Made by a program: the position numbers and the translations under genes
Notes under the pieces: generated by a model
Databases searched by the model: none
What the model was told of the DNA's origin: nothing
Seen by the model: only the letters and a program-made list of their open reading frames with translations
Source of the DNA: PFJX01 sp040757575
Lineage (GTDB): Bacteria; Pseudomonadota; Gammaproteobacteria; Burkholderiales; Thiobacillaceae
Assembly (NCBI GenBank): GCA_040757575.1
Contig: JBFLXA010000008.1
Span: 82,439 to 146,438 of the forward strand
Reading direction: 5' to 3'
DNA length: 64,000 nucleotides
Shown: positions 32,138 to 42,593 of the stretch, piece by piece
How the letters are laid out: every line of letters starts with the position of its first letter
Numbering within the stretch: position 1 is the first letter of the stretch

Positions 32138-34198
32138 GTGGGTGATCCGGGCCTGGTAGCTTTCAGCTACGGCCTGGCCGCCCTGGCCTTTTTGTTGCTG
32201 GGACTGGCCTCCCGGGGACGGGATGGCCCCCCCGGAGTGCCCGGCGTCGCCCTGCCGGCCCTCGCCAGCGTCCTCTGGGCTGCCATCCTGGCTACCGAAT
32301 CCACCCATGAAGCTGGACGGGAACTGGCGGGCCTGGCTGAAGTAGGCCGCAACCTGGTCTGGCTCTGGTACCTCTGGCGCAACCTGCGGGCCTTGCGGGC
32401 CAAGGGCGCCGACCAGGACCCCCTTGCCTTCCTGGGCAAACCCCTGGCCTGGCTGGCAGCGCTGGCCGGCCTCTCCCAGGCGGCCATGCTGCTGTTTCCC
32501 ATGCCCTTCCTCAGCTATTGGGCCAGCGCCGTCATTCCGGCCATTCTCGCCGTGGCCGGCCTGGTACTGGTGGAACAGCTCTACCGCAACTCCGCCCCCC
32601 AGGAACGCTGGGCCATCAAGTACCTGTGCCTGGCCCTGGGGGGCATGTTCATCGTCGATTTTTACCTCTACTCAGAGGCCATGCTCTTTGCCGCCTACGA
32701 TCTGGCCGCCTGGAGCGCCCGGGGCCTGATCAACGCCCTGCTGGTGCCCCTGATCTGGGTGTCCCTCAAGCGCCGCATCCAGACCGACCTGAAGGTGGCC
32801 ATTTCCCATCGCATGGCCTTCCACACGGTGAGTCTGTTGGGCACCGGGGTCTACCTCATCCTCATGGCGGCGGCGGGTTACTACATCCGCCTGGTGGGGG
32901 GAGACTGGGGGCGCATCTTCCAGACCGTGTTCCTGTTCGGTGCCGTAGCCGTCCTCATCCTGGCAGTATCGTCGGGCACGGTCAGGGCCCGCCTACGGGT
33001 ATTTCTGTCCAAACATTTTTTCCGCTACCGCTATGACTATCGGGAGGAATGGCTCCGTTTCACCTCCTTGCTTACAGAAGGCGAACCAGGCAGCCAACTC
33101 CATGAAAGAGCCCTCCAGGCCATGGCCCGTCTGGTGGAAAGCAACGGTGCCGGCCTGTGGCTGCGGCAGGAAAGCGGGGTCTATACCCGGGTGGCTGAAT
33201 GGAATCTAGGCGCCGTCGAGGGTCAGGTTGCGGTAGCCGACCCCTTCCCCGTGTTCATGGAAAACCGCAACTGGGTACTGGACCTGGACGAAGTACGCGC
33301 CCAGCCAGACATGCTCGAAGACGCCACCCTGCCTGACTGGCTCAAGGACAACAAGGATGCCTGGCTCACCGTGCCCCTGCTCTGGCACGAACGCATGCTG
33401 GGGTTCATGGTCCTGGCCCCCTCCCTGGGCAAGGTCGGCTTCAACTGGGAAGTCAGCGACCTGCTCAAGACCGCCGCCCGCCAGGCGGCGGCTCACCTGG
33501 CCCAGGCCCAGGCTGCCGAGGCCCTGACTGTCGCCCGCCAGTTCGAGTCCTTTAACCGGGCCGCCGCCTTCGTGGTGCATGACATCAAGAATCTGGTGGC
33601 CCAGTTGTCCCTGTTGCTGGCCAATGCCGAGAAACACAAACATAAGCCCGAATTCCAGGAAGACATGCTGGCCACCATAGAGAGCTCCGTGGCTCGCATG
33701 AACCGCATGCTCACCAAGCTGCGGGACGAACCGGCCCCGTCCCGCAGCGCAAACCTCGATCTGGATGCGGTGCTGGAGGAAGTCATGCACAGCAAGCGAG
33801 CCTACAGCCTGAAGCCCAGCCTGCATATCGAAACCCCCGGACTCAGGGTGCGAGGCGAACAGGAAAAGCTGACCCGGGTGCTGGGGCATGTGGTGCAAAA
33901 CGCCATAGAGGCCACCCCATACACCGGTAAGGTGGGTGTTACACTCCGCCGGCAAAATGAGTGGGGAGTGATTGAGGTGGAGGATACCGGGGCTGGCATG
34001 GATGAAGCGTTCATTCGCGAACGCCTGTTCCGGCCTTTTGCCTCCACCAAGGGCACAGGCATGGGCATTGGCGCCTATGAGTGCCGGGAATACATCCAGG
34101 AACTGGGCGGCGAAGTACAGGTTTCCAGCCGCCCGGGCCAGGGCACCCGGTTTACCGTCCTGCTGCCCCTGATAATCGAGGAGCAGCAGCAAACATGA
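32138..34198 (+). CDS. prsK: PEP-CTERM system histidine kinase PrsK
   Basis: 686-aa membrane sensor kinase. About eight N-terminal membrane segments (to about residue 290), a GAF-like domain (about 310-460), then a kinase core with HDIKNLV (phospho-acceptor His481), DTGAGM and GTGMGIGAY ATP-binding loops. Members of this family sit with exosortase/EPS genes and, with PrsR, control PEP-CTERM gene expression. It starts with GTG, 1 base after the sugar transferase, and overlaps prsR by 4 bases. The signal sensed is unknown. Confidence 0.9.
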   Translation: MGDPGLVAFSYGLAALAFLLLGLASRGRDGPPGVPGVALPALASVLWAAILATESTHEAGRELAGLAEVGRNLVWLWYLWRNLRALRAKGADQDPLAFLGKPLAWLAALAGLSQAAMLLFPMPFLSYWASAVIPAILAVAGLVLVEQLYRNSAPQERWAIKYLCLALGGMFIVDFYLYSEAMLFAAYDLAAWSARGLINALLVPLIWVSLKRRIQTDLKVAISHRMAFHTVSLLGTGVYLILMAAAGYYIRLVGGDWGRIFQTVFLFGAVAVLILAVSSGTVRARLRVFLSKHFFRYRYDYREEWLRFTSLLTEGEPGSQLHERALQAMARLVESNGAGLWLRQESGVYTRVAEWNLGAVEGQVAVADPFPVFMENRNWVLDLDEVRAQPDMLEDATLPDWLKDNKDAWLTVPLLWHERMLGFMVLAPSLGKVGFNWEVSDLLKTAARQAAAHLAQAQAAEALTVARQFESFNRAAAFVVHDIKNLVAQLSLLLANAEKHKHKPEFQEDMLATIESSVARMNRMLTKLRDEPAPSRSANLDLDAVLEEVMHSKRAYSLKPSLHIETPGLRVRGEQEKLTRVLGHVVQNAIEATPYTGKVGVTLRRQNEWGVIEVEDTGAGMDEAFIRERLFRPFASTKGTGMGIGAYECREYIQELGGEVQVSSRPGQGTRFTVLLPLIIEEQQQT

Positions 34199-35550
34199 CC
34201 GACAAGGCACCCAAAATCCTACTGGTGGAGGACGACATAGGCCTCCAGAAACAGATCAAATGGAGCCTGGACGACTACGAAGTCGTGGCCGTGGGGGACC
34301 GGGAAGACGCCCTGAACCAAATTCGCCGCTTCGAGCCCGCTGTGGTACTGCTGGACCTGGGCCTGCCCCCCGACCCGGACGGCGCCACGGAAGGCCTGGC
34401 GGCCCTGCAACAGATCCTGCAACTGGCGCCGGGCACCAAGATCATCGTCGTCACTGGCAACCAGGACCGCACCAACGCCATCAAGGCCATCGGCATGGGG
34501 GCCTTCGACTTCTACCACAAACCCTTCGAGGACCAGGTGCTCAAGCTGGTCATCGCCCGGGCCTTCAAGGTCTATGAACTGGAACAGGAAAACCGGGCCC
34601 TCTCCGCCCGGGCCCGGGCCGAACCACTGCAAGGGCTCATCACCAGCGACCCGGAAATGCTCCGGGTCTGCCGCATGATCGAAAAAGTGGCACCCAGCGA
34701 TGCCTCCGTCCTCCTGCTGGGAGAATCCGGCACCGGCAAGGAAGTCCTGGCCCGGGGCCTGCACGAACTGTCTCCCCGGGTGAAACAACGGTTCGTCGCC
34801 ATCAACTGCGCGGCCATCCCGGAAAACCTTCTGGAGTCCGAACTGTTCGGCTATGAAAAGGGCGCCTTTACCGGCGCTGCCAAACAGACCATCGGCAAGA
34901 TCGAATATGCCGACAAGGGCACCCTGTTCCTGGACGAAATCGGCGACCTGCCCATGCCCCTCCAGGCAAAGCTGCTGCGTTTCCTGCAAGAGCGGGTCAT
35001 CGAGCGGCTGGGCGGACGAGGGGAAATCCCCGTGGATGTCCGGGTCGTAGCCGCCACCCACCAGCATCTTTCCAACCTCATCAAGGAAGGCCGCTTCCGG
35101 GAAGACCTGTTCTACCGCCTCTCGGAGATCAGCGTGAACATCCCCCCGCTGCGGGAACGCCACGGGGACAAGACCCTTCTGGCCCACGCCTTCATGGAGC
35201 GCTTCAACCAGAGCCAGAAACGCAATTTGCGTGGTATCGCCCCCGACGCCCTGCAGGCCATCGAAGCCCACCCCTGGCCCGGCAACGTACGGGAAATGGA
35301 AAACACCCTGAAGCGTGCCGTCATCATGGCCGACGGCGCCCAGATCACCTGCGAAGACCTGGGCCTTGCCCCCGCCAGCGCGGAAGATGCTCAACCCCTC
35401 AACCTGCGCCAGATCCGGGACGAGGCAGAACGCAACGCCGTCACCCGGGCCATCGCCCGCAGCAACGGAAACATCGCCCAGGCAGCGGAATTGCTGGGGG
35501 TGTCCCGCCCCACGCTGTATGACCTCATGGGCCGGTTTGGGCTGAAATAA
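34195..35550 (+). CDS. prsR: PEP-CTERM system sigma-54 response regulator PrsR
   Basis: 451-aa activator: receiver domain with phosphorylatable Asp54 (VLLDLGLPP), an AAA+ domain with Walker A GESGTGKE (about 176-183) and an intact GAFTGA loop (223-228) that contacts sigma-54, and a C-terminal Fis-type helix-turn-helix (NIAQAAELLGVSRPTLYDLM). The ATG at 34195 overlaps the prsK stop; upstream frame shadows prsK. A matching sigma-54 promoter exists in front of the PEP-CTERM gene at 50221-50235. Confidence 0.92.
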   Translation: MTDKAPKILLVEDDIGLQKQIKWSLDDYEVVAVGDREDALNQIRRFEPAVVLLDLGLPPDPDGATEGLAALQQILQLAPGTKIIVVTGNQDRTNAIKAIGMGAFDFYHKPFEDQVLKLVIARAFKVYELEQENRALSARARAEPLQGLITSDPEMLRVCRMIEKVAPSDASVLLLGESGTGKEVLARGLHELSPRVKQRFVAINCAAIPENLLESELFGYEKGAFTGAAKQTIGKIEYADKGTLFLDEIGDLPMPLQAKLLRFLQERVIERLGGRGEIPVDVRVVAATHQHLSNLIKEGRFREDLFYRLSEISVNIPPLRERHGDKTLLAHAFMERFNQSQKRNLRGIAPDALQAIEAHPWPGNVREMENTLKRAVIMADGAQITCEDLGLAPASAEDAQPLNLRQIRDEAERNAVTRAIARSNGNIAQAAELLGVSRPTLYDLMGRFGLK

Positions 35551-35585
35551 CGCCCCCTCCCCCATGGACATGCTATCGCGGCATA

Positions 35586-35620
35586 CCCCATCCCGGCCCG
35601 GCCTTAGCCCCGGGATGGGG
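35586..35620 (+). promoter_or_regulatory. strong hairpin between prsR and the first prsT-like gene
   Basis: CCCCATCCCGG (35586-35596) and CCGGGATGGGG (35610-35620) form an 11-bp stem with a 13-base loop. No T run follows, so it may be a partial terminator, an RNA stabiliser or a leader structure for the TPR gene. No promoter could be recognised in this 107-base gap. Confidence 0.5.
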
Positions 35621-35657
35621 CCGTCCCCATCATCACTTATCAACCGGACACGAAATC

Positions 35658-38477
35658 ATGGCCCGATCTCGTCGTAAACGCTCCAACGCCCTCAGTCGCC
35701 TGACCCCCCACCTGCCCAAGCTCGCCCTTGCCTTGGCCGTGACAGCCGCCCTTGGGGGCGGTGCCTATTTCGCCACCCGGCAATCCCCCCAGGATTTCCT
35801 GGAAAAAGGCACTGCCTTGTACCAGGCTGGAGACCTGAAAGCGGCGGAAATCCAATTGAAAAATGCGGTCCAGGCCATGCCAGACAACGCCGAGGCCCGG
35901 GCTAGGCTGGGCCAACTGCATTTTGCCAAGGGTGACCTGCAAAGCGCAGAAAAGGAACTGAAGAAAGCGCGAGAACTGGGCCTGACCACCCCCCAGACCC
36001 TCATCCTGTACGCCCGCACCCTGCTGACGCTAGGCGAGGCAAAGCGCCTGCTGGAGGAAATCCCCCCCCCGGCAGAAACCCTGGACGCGGAAACCCGGGC
36101 CGCCACCTTCGCCTTTCGCGCCCGGGCCCAGTTGATACTCAAGGAACAGGACGCGACCCAGGAAAGCCTTGCACAAGCGGACGCCCAGGTCAGTGACCAT
36201 CCGGAAACCCTGATAACCCGGGCCTTACTGGCCGTGGCTGCTGACAAGGCGGCAGATGCACTGCCTCTGACACAGAAAGCTATCGGCAAGGCGCCGGATC
36301 GCTCCGACTTCTGGCAATTGCAGGGCGACCTGTACCGCAAATTGGACCAGCCAGGCCCCGCCCAGGAGGCTTACTCCAAGGCCATCCAACTTGAGGCGGC
36401 CAATATTCGCGCCCGCCTATCCCGTGCCCAGTTATTGATAGATGGTCCGGAGTTCGACAAGGCCAGTCCCGATGTGGAGGAAGTTCTCAAACGCTCACCC
36501 AACGACGTGATGGGGCGTTACTTCAAGGCCTACATCGCCTTCCGGCATGGAAAACTCGCCGATGCCAACGCCCTGCTCCAGGACATCCTGCGCAATGTGC
36601 CGGATTTCCTGCCCGGCCACCTGCTGGCCGGCGCCACCAGTGTAGGCCTGGGCAACAAGGAAGCCGCCCGCTTCCACCTGGACAAGGTACTGGCCGCATC
36701 CCCCTCCCACCCCCTGGCCCGCAAGCTCATGGCATCCACCCTGGCGGACCTGGGCGACCTGGACAAGGCGGAAACCCTGCTGGCCAGCTTTGGCAGTCAG
36801 GTGGATGACCCCCAATTGAATGTCATGCAAGGCCAGATTGCCTTGCGCCAGGGTAACTTCAGTGAAGCCATCAAGCTCCTGGAACAGGTCTCCGACCCGA
36901 ATCTGCGCGATGCCCGCTATTACACCGAACTGGCTGCCGGCCACATGGGCACGGGTGACACTGCCGGCGCAGTGCAGGCACTGACCAAGGCATCTGAACT
37001 CGATCAGGCCTCCTCTCGTCCCGAGCTGATGCTGGTGATGACCCATCTGCGGGAAAAACGCTATGCCGATGCCTTGCAGATCATCGAAAAAATGGCCCGG
37101 GAGAAACCGGACGATCCGATGGTCTACAACTTGCGCGGCGGTATTTTCCTGAGCCAGGAGAACATCCCCCAGGCAAAAGTCCAGTTCGAAAAGGCCCTTT
37201 CGCTCAAACCCGACTTTTTCCCTGCTGCCCACAATCTGGTCCTGATCGACCTGCGGGACAAAAACATCCAGTCCGCCCGAAACCGGATGCAGCAGGTGCT
37301 AAAGCACGACCCCCGCTCCAGCCGGGCCTGGCAAACACTGGCCTCCCTGGATGCCCGGCAGGGCAACGAAGCGGCCTATCTGAGCAACCTGGAAAAAGCC
37401 AAGCAAGCCGATGAAAAAGCCCCCCAGCCCCGCATGGAACTGGTGCGCTACTGGCTGGGCAAGAATGAAGCCGGCAAGGCCCTGGTGGAGGCGCGCAGCG
37501 CCCTGGACGCAACCGGGCTGGCGGACTTCAATGAACACATTGGCCTCGCCCAGGCCGCCCAGGGGGACCATGGCAGTGCCCTGGCCACCTACACAAAATG
37601 GGCTGAGACCCATCCCAGAAACCCCGTTGCCCACTTCCGCCTGGCCCAAGAGCAGCAAGCGGCAAAGGACAAGCCTGCCGCCCTCAAATCCCTGGACCGG
37701 GCCCTGGCGCTGAAACCTGACTTTCCCGAAGCCACCATCAGCAAGGCACTCCTGCTGGGACAGACCGGGCGCACGGCCGAAGGGCTGAGCCTTGCCCGGG
37801 CCATGCAAACCAAAGCGCCGAAATCCCCTCTAGGCTATCTGGCCGAAGCGGAAGTTCTGTTCGGTGACAAACAGTATGCTGCCGCCGGCAAACTATTTGC
37901 CCAAAGTGCCCGTCTGGCAGACAACACAGCCGCCATCGTGCGCGCCCATCACGCCTACACCCTGGCCGGTCAGCCAGAAGAAGGCCAGAAACTCCTGAGC
38001 CAGTGGCTGGTTGCGCATCCCACTGATGGCCTGGTGCGGCATGAATACGCCCTCTCCCTGCTGAATACCCGTCAATACCGGGAATCCGCCGAGCAATACC
38101 GGCAACTGACCCGGACCAGCCCCAGGGACAAGGTGGCCCACAACAACCTGGCCTGGCTGCTGGGTGAACTGCAGGACAAGGACGCCATCTCCGTCGCGGA
38201 ACAGGCCCTCAAGCTTGACCCCGACAGCCCCGCTACCCTGGACACCCTGGGCTGGATTCTGGTCAACATGGGGGATGCCAAGAAAGGGTTGCAGCTTCTG
38301 GAAAAGGCCCATGGAAAAGCCCCTGCGGCAGCGGAAATCCACTGGCACCTGGCCTCTGCCCTGGTTCGGACAGGGGACCGTGGCCGTGCCCGGCAGGAGC
38401 TCGAAAAGCTCATATACAGCGGCCAGAATTTCAACCAGAAAGAAGAAGCCAAGCGCCTGCTTGAGTCTCTGCAATAG
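35658..38477 (+). CDS. prsT: PEP-CTERM system TPR-repeat protein PrsT (copy 1)
   Basis: 939-aa TPR protein. A basic start and one membrane segment (about residues 20-42, LALALAVTAALGGGAYF) without a lipobox suggest an inner-membrane anchor. The rest is an almost unbroken array of tetratricopeptide repeats, starting at QDFLEKGTALYQAGDLKAAE and ending near YNQ-type helices at the C-terminus. This is the PrsT family found with PrsK/PrsR in EPS loci. Role presumed to be scaffolding of export in the periplasm. The next gene is a homologue of similar length. Confidence 0.85.
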   Translation: MARSRRKRSNALSRLTPHLPKLALALAVTAALGGGAYFATRQSPQDFLEKGTALYQAGDLKAAEIQLKNAVQAMPDNAEARARLGQLHFAKGDLQSAEKELKKARELGLTTPQTLILYARTLLTLGEAKRLLEEIPPPAETLDAETRAATFAFRARAQLILKEQDATQESLAQADAQVSDHPETLITRALLAVAADKAADALPLTQKAIGKAPDRSDFWQLQGDLYRKLDQPGPAQEAYSKAIQLEAANIRARLSRAQLLIDGPEFDKASPDVEEVLKRSPNDVMGRYFKAYIAFRHGKLADANALLQDILRNVPDFLPGHLLAGATSVGLGNKEAARFHLDKVLAASPSHPLARKLMASTLADLGDLDKAETLLASFGSQVDDPQLNVMQGQIALRQGNFSEAIKLLEQVSDPNLRDARYYTELAAGHMGTGDTAGAVQALTKASELDQASSRPELMLVMTHLREKRYADALQIIEKMAREKPDDPMVYNLRGGIFLSQENIPQAKVQFEKALSLKPDFFPAAHNLVLIDLRDKNIQSARNRMQQVLKHDPRSSRAWQTLASLDARQGNEAAYLSNLEKAKQADEKAPQPRMELVRYWLGKNEAGKALVEARSALDATGLADFNEHIGLAQAAQGDHGSALATYTKWAETHPRNPVAHFRLAQEQQAAKDKPAALKSLDRALALKPDFPEATISKALLLGQTGRTAEGLSLARAMQTKAPKSPLGYLAEAEVLFGDKQYAAAGKLFAQSARLADNTAAIVRAHHAYTLAGQPEEGQKLLSQWLVAHPTDGLVRHEYALSLLNTRQYRESAEQYRQLTRTSPRDKVAHNNLAWLLGELQDKDAISVAEQALKLDPDSPATLDTLGWILVNMGDAKKGLQLLEKAHGKAPAAAEIHWHLASALVRTGDRGRARQELEKLIYSGQNFNQKEEAKRLLESLQ

Positions 38478-38528
38478 ACCCCGCAAGATTACCTACATTC
38501 ATTGCCTCATGCCCGGGGAGTTCCGACC

Positions 38529-41303
38529 TTGAAAGCCTCTCGCCATTTCACCGCATCCTGCCTCTCGGCCCTCATCCTGGCGGCAGCCCTGTCCGGCTGT
38601 GGAAAAAGCCCGGAGGCCCATTTCGAGCAAGGCAAGGCACTGTTCGACAAAGGCGACAGCCAGGGGGCGATCCTGGAGTTGAAAAACGTGCTTCAGGAAG
38701 CCCCTGGCCACAATGAAGCCCGCCTGATGCTGGGATTGACCTATCTGGCGGTGGAAGACTACGTCGACGCAATCAAGGAACTGGAACGGGCCATGCAATC
38801 CGGCGTTGCGCCGGACAGGGTCCTGCCCTCCCTGGCAAGGGCCTATTTGCGCATGTCCCAGCCCCAGAAAGTCCTGGACCTGGGCATCCCACCCGGCACG
38901 CTCAACAGGACAGATCTTGCCACCCTCCAGGCGATTCGCGCCGAGGCCATGGAGGACTTGGGCAAGAAGGCGGAAGCCCAGACCGCCATCCGCGCAGCAG
39001 AGGAGGTGGAGGGCGACAACCCGGATCTGCTTGTACTCAAGGCACGCAAGGCCATCCAGGCCCACAACCTGGATGAAGCCAAGAAATACATCTATGGCGC
39101 ATTGTTACGAAACCCCGGTTTCGTGCACGCTTATTACGTCAAAGCCAGCATCGAGGAAACAGAAGAGCGTTTTGCTGACGCCATACAGACTTACAAGGAG
39201 GCGCTGAAGCACGATCCCAAGGCTTTCCGCGCCCACCTGGCCATGGCCCACGCTGAACTCCGTCAGGGCAAGCTGGATGCCAGCGAAAAAGCCATGCTGG
39301 CCGCCGAGAAATCCGCGCCCAATCACCCTCTAGTACGTCATGGACGGGGGGTGCTGGAACTCAGTCGAGGCAACGCCAAGGCCGCCGAAGAAGCACTGCT
39401 CATGAGCCTGCGCGCAGCGCCGGACCATATTCCCAGCAAGCTGGCCCTGGCCATGGCCCATCTTGGCCAGGGCCAGAACGAACAGAGCATCAAACTGGCC
39501 CAGTTCGTACTGGCGCAAACCCCGGACGACCCGGTGGCCAGACGGGTCCTTGCTGCCAGCCAGCTCCAATCCGGCGCCCCTCAGGATGCCTTGTCCACCC
39601 TGGTCCCCCTGCTGAACACGGGGTCCCCCGACAGCAAGCTGTTGCAGCTGGCCGGTAGCGCCCATTTGCGCAACCAGGCCTATGAGCAGGCCTTGGAGGC
39701 CCTCAAGAAGGCGGAGGAACTGGATCCGGAAAACCCCATCATCAAGCAACAAAAAGCCATCAGCCAGATGGGCATGGGCCAGGAGAGCCTGGCCCGCGCC
39801 ACCCTGGAACAGGCTGTCGCCACCAGTCCGGAAGCCGGCCGGGCTGAACTGGCCCTCATTGGCCTGTATCTGCTGCGCGGGGAATACGATACGGCCCTGG
39901 CAGCCATCGCCGCCCTGGAAAAGAAAATGCCTGCCTCGCCCCTGCCCCATGAACTTCGGGCAACGGCACTGATGGGCAAACAGGATCAAGCCGGCGCGAG
40001 AAAGGCCCTGGAATCGGCCCTGTCAAAAGACCCGAAATATTTCCCCGCAGTCGCGAAACTGGCCCGCGTCGACATGTCGGAGGGCAAAACCGATGCGGCG
40101 GAGAAACGTTTCAATGAATTCCTTTCCAGGGAAAAGGATCACCTGCCCGCCCTGCTTTCCCTGGCAGGACTGGCCCAGCACCGAAATCAACCGCAAGTGG
40201 CAGAAGACTTGCTGCAACGCGCCATCAAGGCCCACCCCCAGGCCGTGCCCCCCCGCTCCATGCTGATCGCCCACCATCTCAGCCAGGGTCAAAACGCCAA
40301 GGCGCTCCAGATTGCCCAGGCTGCCGTCAACGAGCAACCTGACGCCCCGCTTGCCCTGGAGTTGCTGGGAACCACCCAACTGGCTGCCGGAGATACCACT
40401 GCTGCCACAGCCACCTACGAGCAATTGGTGCGGAAGGCTCCCCAGTCGCCGCAGGCCCACCTGCGTCTGGGCCTAGCCTACATGGCCGCCCAGGCGCCGG
40501 CAAAAGCCCGGGCCAGTCTGGACCAGGCGGTAAAACTGGACCCGAAATTTGCCGCCGCCATGGACGCCCAGGCGCGCCTGGCCATGAAATCGAAGGCCTT
40601 TGAGCAGGCCCTGCAATGGACTCGCCGCATACAGAACTCCCACCCCCAGTCCGCCCTGGGCTTCGAGCGGGAAGGCGATGTACTCATGGCCCTCCAACGC
40701 TATCAACAGGCGGCCAAAGCCTATCAATTCGCCGTGGGCAAACACACCGGCGGACCTGTCCTGGTGAAACTCCATGCCGCCCTGATCAGGACGGGAGATG
40801 AACGCGCGGCCCTTGCCAAGGTTGAAGAATGGACCAAGGCCCACCCAGACGACCTGAATGCCCGTGCCTTCCTGGCTGGCCAGTTGGTTCTTGCAGGCCA
40901 GTCAAGCCGTGCCATCGGTCTCTATGAATCTATCCTGAGAAAAAACCCGAATCACGTCCTGGCCCTCAACGAACTGGCGCTGCTTTATCAGGCCGGCAAT
41001 GATGCACGGGCCCGCCCGACGGCCGAACATCTGCTTAAGCTGGAACCAAACAACCCGGTAGTGCTGGATACCGTGGGCTGGATATTTGCGCAGCAGGGAC
41101 TACTGCCCCAGGCCTTGCCTCTGCTCAAGACAGCTGCCGCCAAGTCCCCAACGCTGCCCACGGTGCACTACCATTACGGCGCAGCTCTGGCGAAGGCGGG
41201 GAAAGGCGCGGAGGCACGCAAGGCCCTGGAGGCCGCTCTGGCCATGAACCTGCCCTTCGACGAGAAGGACGTGGCTGCCAGCCTCTTGAAGACCCTGCGC
41301 TGA
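38529..41303 (+). CDS. prsT: PEP-CTERM system TPR-repeat lipoprotein (PrsT copy 2)
   Basis: 924-aa homologue of the preceding gene, sharing repeats such as EQGKALFDKGDSQGAILELK and the terminal region ending KDVAASLLKTLR. Unlike copy 1 it carries a classical lipoprotein signal (ALILAAALSGC, Cys at residue 24). TTG 38529 was chosen because it starts the signal peptide and GGGAG lies 8 bases upstream; TTG 38502 would add nine residues. The lipid anchor would place it at the inner or outer membrane, so the two copies may line opposite faces of the periplasm. Confidence 0.85.
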   Translation: MKASRHFTASCLSALILAAALSGCGKSPEAHFEQGKALFDKGDSQGAILELKNVLQEAPGHNEARLMLGLTYLAVEDYVDAIKELERAMQSGVAPDRVLPSLARAYLRMSQPQKVLDLGIPPGTLNRTDLATLQAIRAEAMEDLGKKAEAQTAIRAAEEVEGDNPDLLVLKARKAIQAHNLDEAKKYIYGALLRNPGFVHAYYVKASIEETEERFADAIQTYKEALKHDPKAFRAHLAMAHAELRQGKLDASEKAMLAAEKSAPNHPLVRHGRGVLELSRGNAKAAEEALLMSLRAAPDHIPSKLALAMAHLGQGQNEQSIKLAQFVLAQTPDDPVARRVLAASQLQSGAPQDALSTLVPLLNTGSPDSKLLQLAGSAHLRNQAYEQALEALKKAEELDPENPIIKQQKAISQMGMGQESLARATLEQAVATSPEAGRAELALIGLYLLRGEYDTALAAIAALEKKMPASPLPHELRATALMGKQDQAGARKALESALSKDPKYFPAVAKLARVDMSEGKTDAAEKRFNEFLSREKDHLPALLSLAGLAQHRNQPQVAEDLLQRAIKAHPQAVPPRSMLIAHHLSQGQNAKALQIAQAAVNEQPDAPLALELLGTTQLAAGDTTAATATYEQLVRKAPQSPQAHLRLGLAYMAAQAPAKARASLDQAVKLDPKFAAAMDAQARLAMKSKAFEQALQWTRRIQNSHPQSALGFEREGDVLMALQRYQQAAKAYQFAVGKHTGGPVLVKLHAALIRTGDERAALAKVEEWTKAHPDDLNARAFLAGQLVLAGQSSRAIGLYESILRKNPNHVLALNELALLYQAGNDARARPTAEHLLKLEPNNPVVLDTVGWIFAQQGLLPQALPLLKTAAAKSPTLPTVHYHYGAALAKAGKGAEARKALEAALAMNLPFDEKDVAASLLKTLR

Positions 41304-41336
41304 GCCCTTGGACCTCCGTCGACCAGTTGCCCGCCG

Positions 41337-42581
41337 ATGACCGTCCCCACTCCCCTCGCCCTGCTCTGGCTGGATGCCCGCCTGGCGCTACGGAACATCC
41401 TGCGCCAGCCCCGGCGCAGCCTGACGGCCATTGCCGCCATCGGCTTCGGCATCATCTCCCTGATGCTGGCAGCGGGATATATCGAGTGGTCCTACTGGTC
41501 CATCCGGGAGGAATCCACCACGAACCAGATCGGCCACATCCAGATCACGCGGCCAGGCTACCACCAGGACGGCCTGTCAGACCCTTTTTCCTATCTCTTG
41601 CCAGGTGCGCTGCCTGGCCTGGAGAAACTCGCTGCACTGCCTCAGGTCAAGCACGTCTCTCCCCGACTGGCGTTCAACGGATTGATCAGCCACGGGGAAA
41701 ACACCCTTTCCTTCATCGGAGAGGGCATTGATCCGGACAAAGACCCCTACTCCCGAAACATCCTGGTGGTGGAGGGGCAGTTGCTTGCGGCCGACGATCC
41801 CCGGGGCATCGTGCTGGGCGCGGGCCTGGCCGCCAACCTTGGGGTAAAAACCGGCGACACCATCGTCCTGTTGTCCAACGCGGCTTCCGGGGGGTTCAAT
41901 GCGGTGGAGGGAAAAGTCCGCGGGCTGATTTCCACATCCATGAAGGATTTCGACGACAACATGCTGCGTGTCGACATCGGCCTGGCCCGGCAACTCCTCC
42001 GTACCGAGGGGGCCCATCTCTGGGTCACGACCCTGAAGGAAACGGAACAGACCGAGAGGGTCATGGATAACCTGGCAGGCACAACCTGGTTTGCGGGCCT
42101 CGAAGTCACCCCTTGGAACCGCCTTGCTGACTATTACAACAAGACCGTGGAACTGTTTTCCCGCCAGGTGGCCGTGGTCAACATCATCATCGGCGTGATC
42201 ATCGTCCTGGGCATCAGTAACACCATGACCATGAGCGTCATGGAGCGTACCCGGGAAATCGGTACCGCAATGGCTCTGGGCTTGCGGCGGCGGCGAATCA
42301 TGAGCCTGTTCCTCATAGAGGGCACACTGTTGGGGCTGCTGGCCGGACTGCTGGGCGTTCTGCTGGGCTACCTCCTGGCGCAGTTCATCTCTCATATTGG
42401 CATTCCCATGCCGCCGGCCCCCGGCATGTCCCGAGGCTACACGGGCCATATCATCATCACTCCGGGCATTGCCCTGGACGCCCTGCTCCTGGCCGTATCA
42501 ACCACGCTGCTGGCCAGTGTCTATCCCGCCTGGCGGGCATCGCGCATGATCATCGTGGACGCTCTGCGCCACAACCGCTGA
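41337..42581 (+). CDS. ABC transporter permease, FtsX/LolE type
   Basis: 414-aa MacB/LolCE-type permease: one N-terminal membrane segment (about 30-52), a large periplasmic domain (about 53-275), then three membrane segments (about 280-305, 330-360, 380-405). The coupling region MERTREIGTAMALGLRRRRI precedes the second membrane helix, as in FtsX-like permeases. Paired with a second permease 12 bases downstream. The nearest ATPase is on the opposite strand at 45467. This class does not translocate across the membrane itself but uses ATP to drive release of envelope substrates. Confidence 0.88.
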   Translation: MTVPTPLALLWLDARLALRNILRQPRRSLTAIAAIGFGIISLMLAAGYIEWSYWSIREESTTNQIGHIQITRPGYHQDGLSDPFSYLLPGALPGLEKLAALPQVKHVSPRLAFNGLISHGENTLSFIGEGIDPDKDPYSRNILVVEGQLLAADDPRGIVLGAGLAANLGVKTGDTIVLLSNAASGGFNAVEGKVRGLISTSMKDFDDNMLRVDIGLARQLLRTEGAHLWVTTLKETEQTERVMDNLAGTTWFAGLEVTPWNRLADYYNKTVELFSRQVAVVNIIIGVIIVLGISNTMTMSVMERTREIGTAMALGLRRRRIMSLFLIEGTLLGLLAGLLGVLLGYLLAQFISHIGIPMPPAPGMSRGYTGHIIITPGIALDALLLAVSTTLLASVYPAWRASRMIIVDALRHNR

Positions 42582-42593
42582 GAGACCAACAGC

